Positions 13,612 through 14,671 of a stretch of DNA of 14,671 nt are shown here, piece after piece. Each line of letters begins with the position of its first letter. Positions within the stretch are counted from its first letter, which is position 1. Under the pieces are notes generated by a model. It was not told the origin of the DNA and made no database searches. It was given only the letters and a program-made list of their open reading frames with translations. The stretch is from Candidatus Bathyarchaeota archaeon (GTDB lineage: Archaea; Thermoproteota; Bathyarchaeia; TCS64), in contig JAOZIG010000417.1 of assembly GCA_026014515.1 (NCBI GenBank), positions 4,525-19,195 of the forward strand. Direction: 5' to 3'. The translations under genes were made by a program, and so were the position numbers.

Positions 13612-14671
13612 CTAGGGTACCAGCCTGTCACGGTCACGTGGGAACATGCAGCACTCACGGATGTTGTCTTGTCCGGTTACTGTCATGGTGATGCGCTCCA
13701 TGCCGATGCTCCAGCCTGCGTGGGGTGGTGCACCATACCTGAACGCCCCGATGTAGTACTCGAAGTTGTCTGGGTTCAAGCCCTTGTACTTGATACGCTC
13801 CGCCAGAAGCTCCGGTAGGTGAATACGCATTGTACCGCTGCTGATCTCTATACCACTGTATAGGCAGTCGAAAGCACGTACTATCTTGTCACCGATCTCC
13901 ACGTTACCATAAGTCTCCTCAAGGTACTTGGCGTCGGCCTCATTCTCCTTGTTGTAGGGCATAGCGTAGAACGCCTTCTGGGCACCAGGCCAGTCCTTCA
14001 AGAAGAAGGCTTCCTTGCCGACAAGCTCTGTAAGCAGCCTCTCCTGTGTCTTTGTGAAGTCGTCGCCCCACATGATGGTCTCACCCTCACCCTGAAGCAA
14101 TTCAATAGCTTCAGTGTAGGTGACTCTGCGTAATGGTAGCTCTGGTACCGTGAGTTCTCTGCCGAGTAACTCAAGCTGCTCAGGCGCCTTCTCCTTGGCG
14201 GTCTCAAGCATATGGGCTAGAACGCCTTCTAAGACACTCATGACAGTCTCGTCGTTGCTGAAGGCTTGCTCGATGTCCATCTGGCGTACCTCGTTCAAGT
14301 GTGTTGGAGTGTTGAATTTCTCTGCTCTCCAGATGGGTGTGATTGTGAAGACTTTCTCGAAGCTGATGGCACACATCTGCTTGTAGAGCTGTGGGCTCTG
14401 GGCTAGGAACGCCTGCTTGTCGAAGTATGGGATGGCGAATAGGTCTGCTCCACCTTCTGAGGCTGATCCTATGATGCATGGGGGTGTGAACTCCATGTAG
14501 CCGTTGTGGCTCAAGTATTCCCTGAAGGATGTTACCAAGGTGTTCTGTACCGTGAAGATGGCGTTGCTTGTTGGGCTCCTGAAGTCGAGGAAACGATAAT
14601 TGAGTCTTGTGTCAAGGTCGCTCTTCTTGTTCTCCAATATATCAACGGGCAGAGGCTGCTCACTCTTATTC
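13612..14671 (-). CDS. aspS: Aspartyl-tRNA synthetase, archaeal type (5' end outside the window)
   Basis: The frame is open to the right edge, so the gene is partial: 353 codons are visible and about 80-90 N-terminal residues (the anticodon-binding OB fold) should lie beyond. It starts in the window as NKSEQPLPVDILENKKSDLD, then LDTRLNYRFLDFR. Class II motif 1 is near FREYLSHNGYMEFTPP; SEGGADLF holds the aspartate pocket; motif 2 is WRAEKFNTPTHLNEVRQMDIE; FDCLYSGIEISSGTMRIH and motif 3, GWSIGMERITM, end with FPRDRDRLVP. There is no bacterial GAD-type insertion, which places it with archaeal/eukaryotic AspRS. Without the N-terminal domain I cannot say whether it also charges tRNA-Asn. A TTG at 14637 is not a start. 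pth2 follows with no gap. Confidence 0.95.
   Translation of the reverse strand, partial: NKSEQPLPVDILENKKSDLDTRLNYRFLDFRSPTSNAIFTVQNTLVTSFREYLSHNGYMEFTPPCIIGSASEGGADLFAIPYFDKQAFLAQSPQLYKQMCAISFEKVFTITPIWRAEKFNTPTHLNEVRQMDIEQAFSNDETVMSVLEGVLAHMLETAKEKAPEQLELLGRELTVPELPLRRVTYTEAIELLQGEGETIMWGDDFTKTQERLLTELVGKEAFFLKDWPGAQKAFYAMPYNKENEADAKYLEETYGNVEIGDKIVRAFDCLYSGIEISSGTMRIHLPELLAERIKYKGLNPDNFEYYIGAFRYGAPPHAGWSIGMERITMTVTGQDNIRECCMFPRDRDRLVP

Noticed and set aside
13468..13818. 116-residue plus-strand coding region
   Set aside because: It is antisense to the pth2 and aspS junction, both of which are unmistakable.
13612..14637. aspS as a complete gene starting at TTG 14637
   Set aside because: The frame stays open to the window edge and the upstream codons match AspRS linker sequence; the OB-fold domain must lie beyond the window.

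Overview
The window looks like chromosomal DNA from an archaeon. The evidence is an archaeal/eukaryotic-type aspartyl-tRNA synthetase without a bacterial insertion domain, a Pth2-type peptidyl-tRNA hydrolase, TATA-like boxes 25-40 nt before several starts, oligo-T ends behind genes, and extracellular proteins dense in N-glycosylation sequons. An Asgard-type lineage is possible but the window cannot settle it. Everything here is read by eye; no database search was run.

Left edge (1-650, minus strand): a single-domain ubiquitin-like protein of the bacterial 'multiubiquitin' type overlaps the start of a gene resembling the N-terminal part (DUF6791-like) of ThiF/E1 adenylyltransferases. This looks like a compact ubiquitin-like conjugation cassette cut by the window edge. 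A perfect 10-bp inverted repeat covers its start.

Region 651-2891 (plus strand): an M23-type peptidase with a changed metal-ligand motif; a 370-bp array of seven identical 14-bp perfect palindromes separated by six unrelated spacers; a 78-residue unrecognised protein starting 8 bp after the last palindrome; and a bleomycin-resistance-like VOC protein.

Region 2892-7027: an oligoendopeptidase F-like M3 peptidase (plus), a 55-residue CxxC-x17-CxxC zinc-ribbon gene (minus) that is easy to miss, an amidinotransferase/dimethylargininase-like enzyme (minus), and a divergent TauE/SafE-type membrane transporter (plus).

Region 7024-10604 (minus strand): tRNA-dihydrouridine synthase, a PLP enzyme of the cystathionine gamma-synthase group with a perfect palindrome at its promoter, and an MFS transporter.

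Region 10605-13271 (plus strand): a tandem duplication of a membrane-anchored type-I periplasmic-binding-like protein. The first copy is frameshifted at a G/T-only tract containing a T10 run and a canonical G-quadruplex motif. The duplicated unit carries both promoter and a short tail of pth2, which points to the second copy, next to intact pth2, as the original locus.

Right edge (13240-14671, minus strand): aspS (5' end outside the window) followed with no spacing by pth2.

A property of the whole window is abrupt alternation of G+T-rich and A+C-rich blocks on one strand at a scale of about 200-700 bp, often switching inside a single gene.
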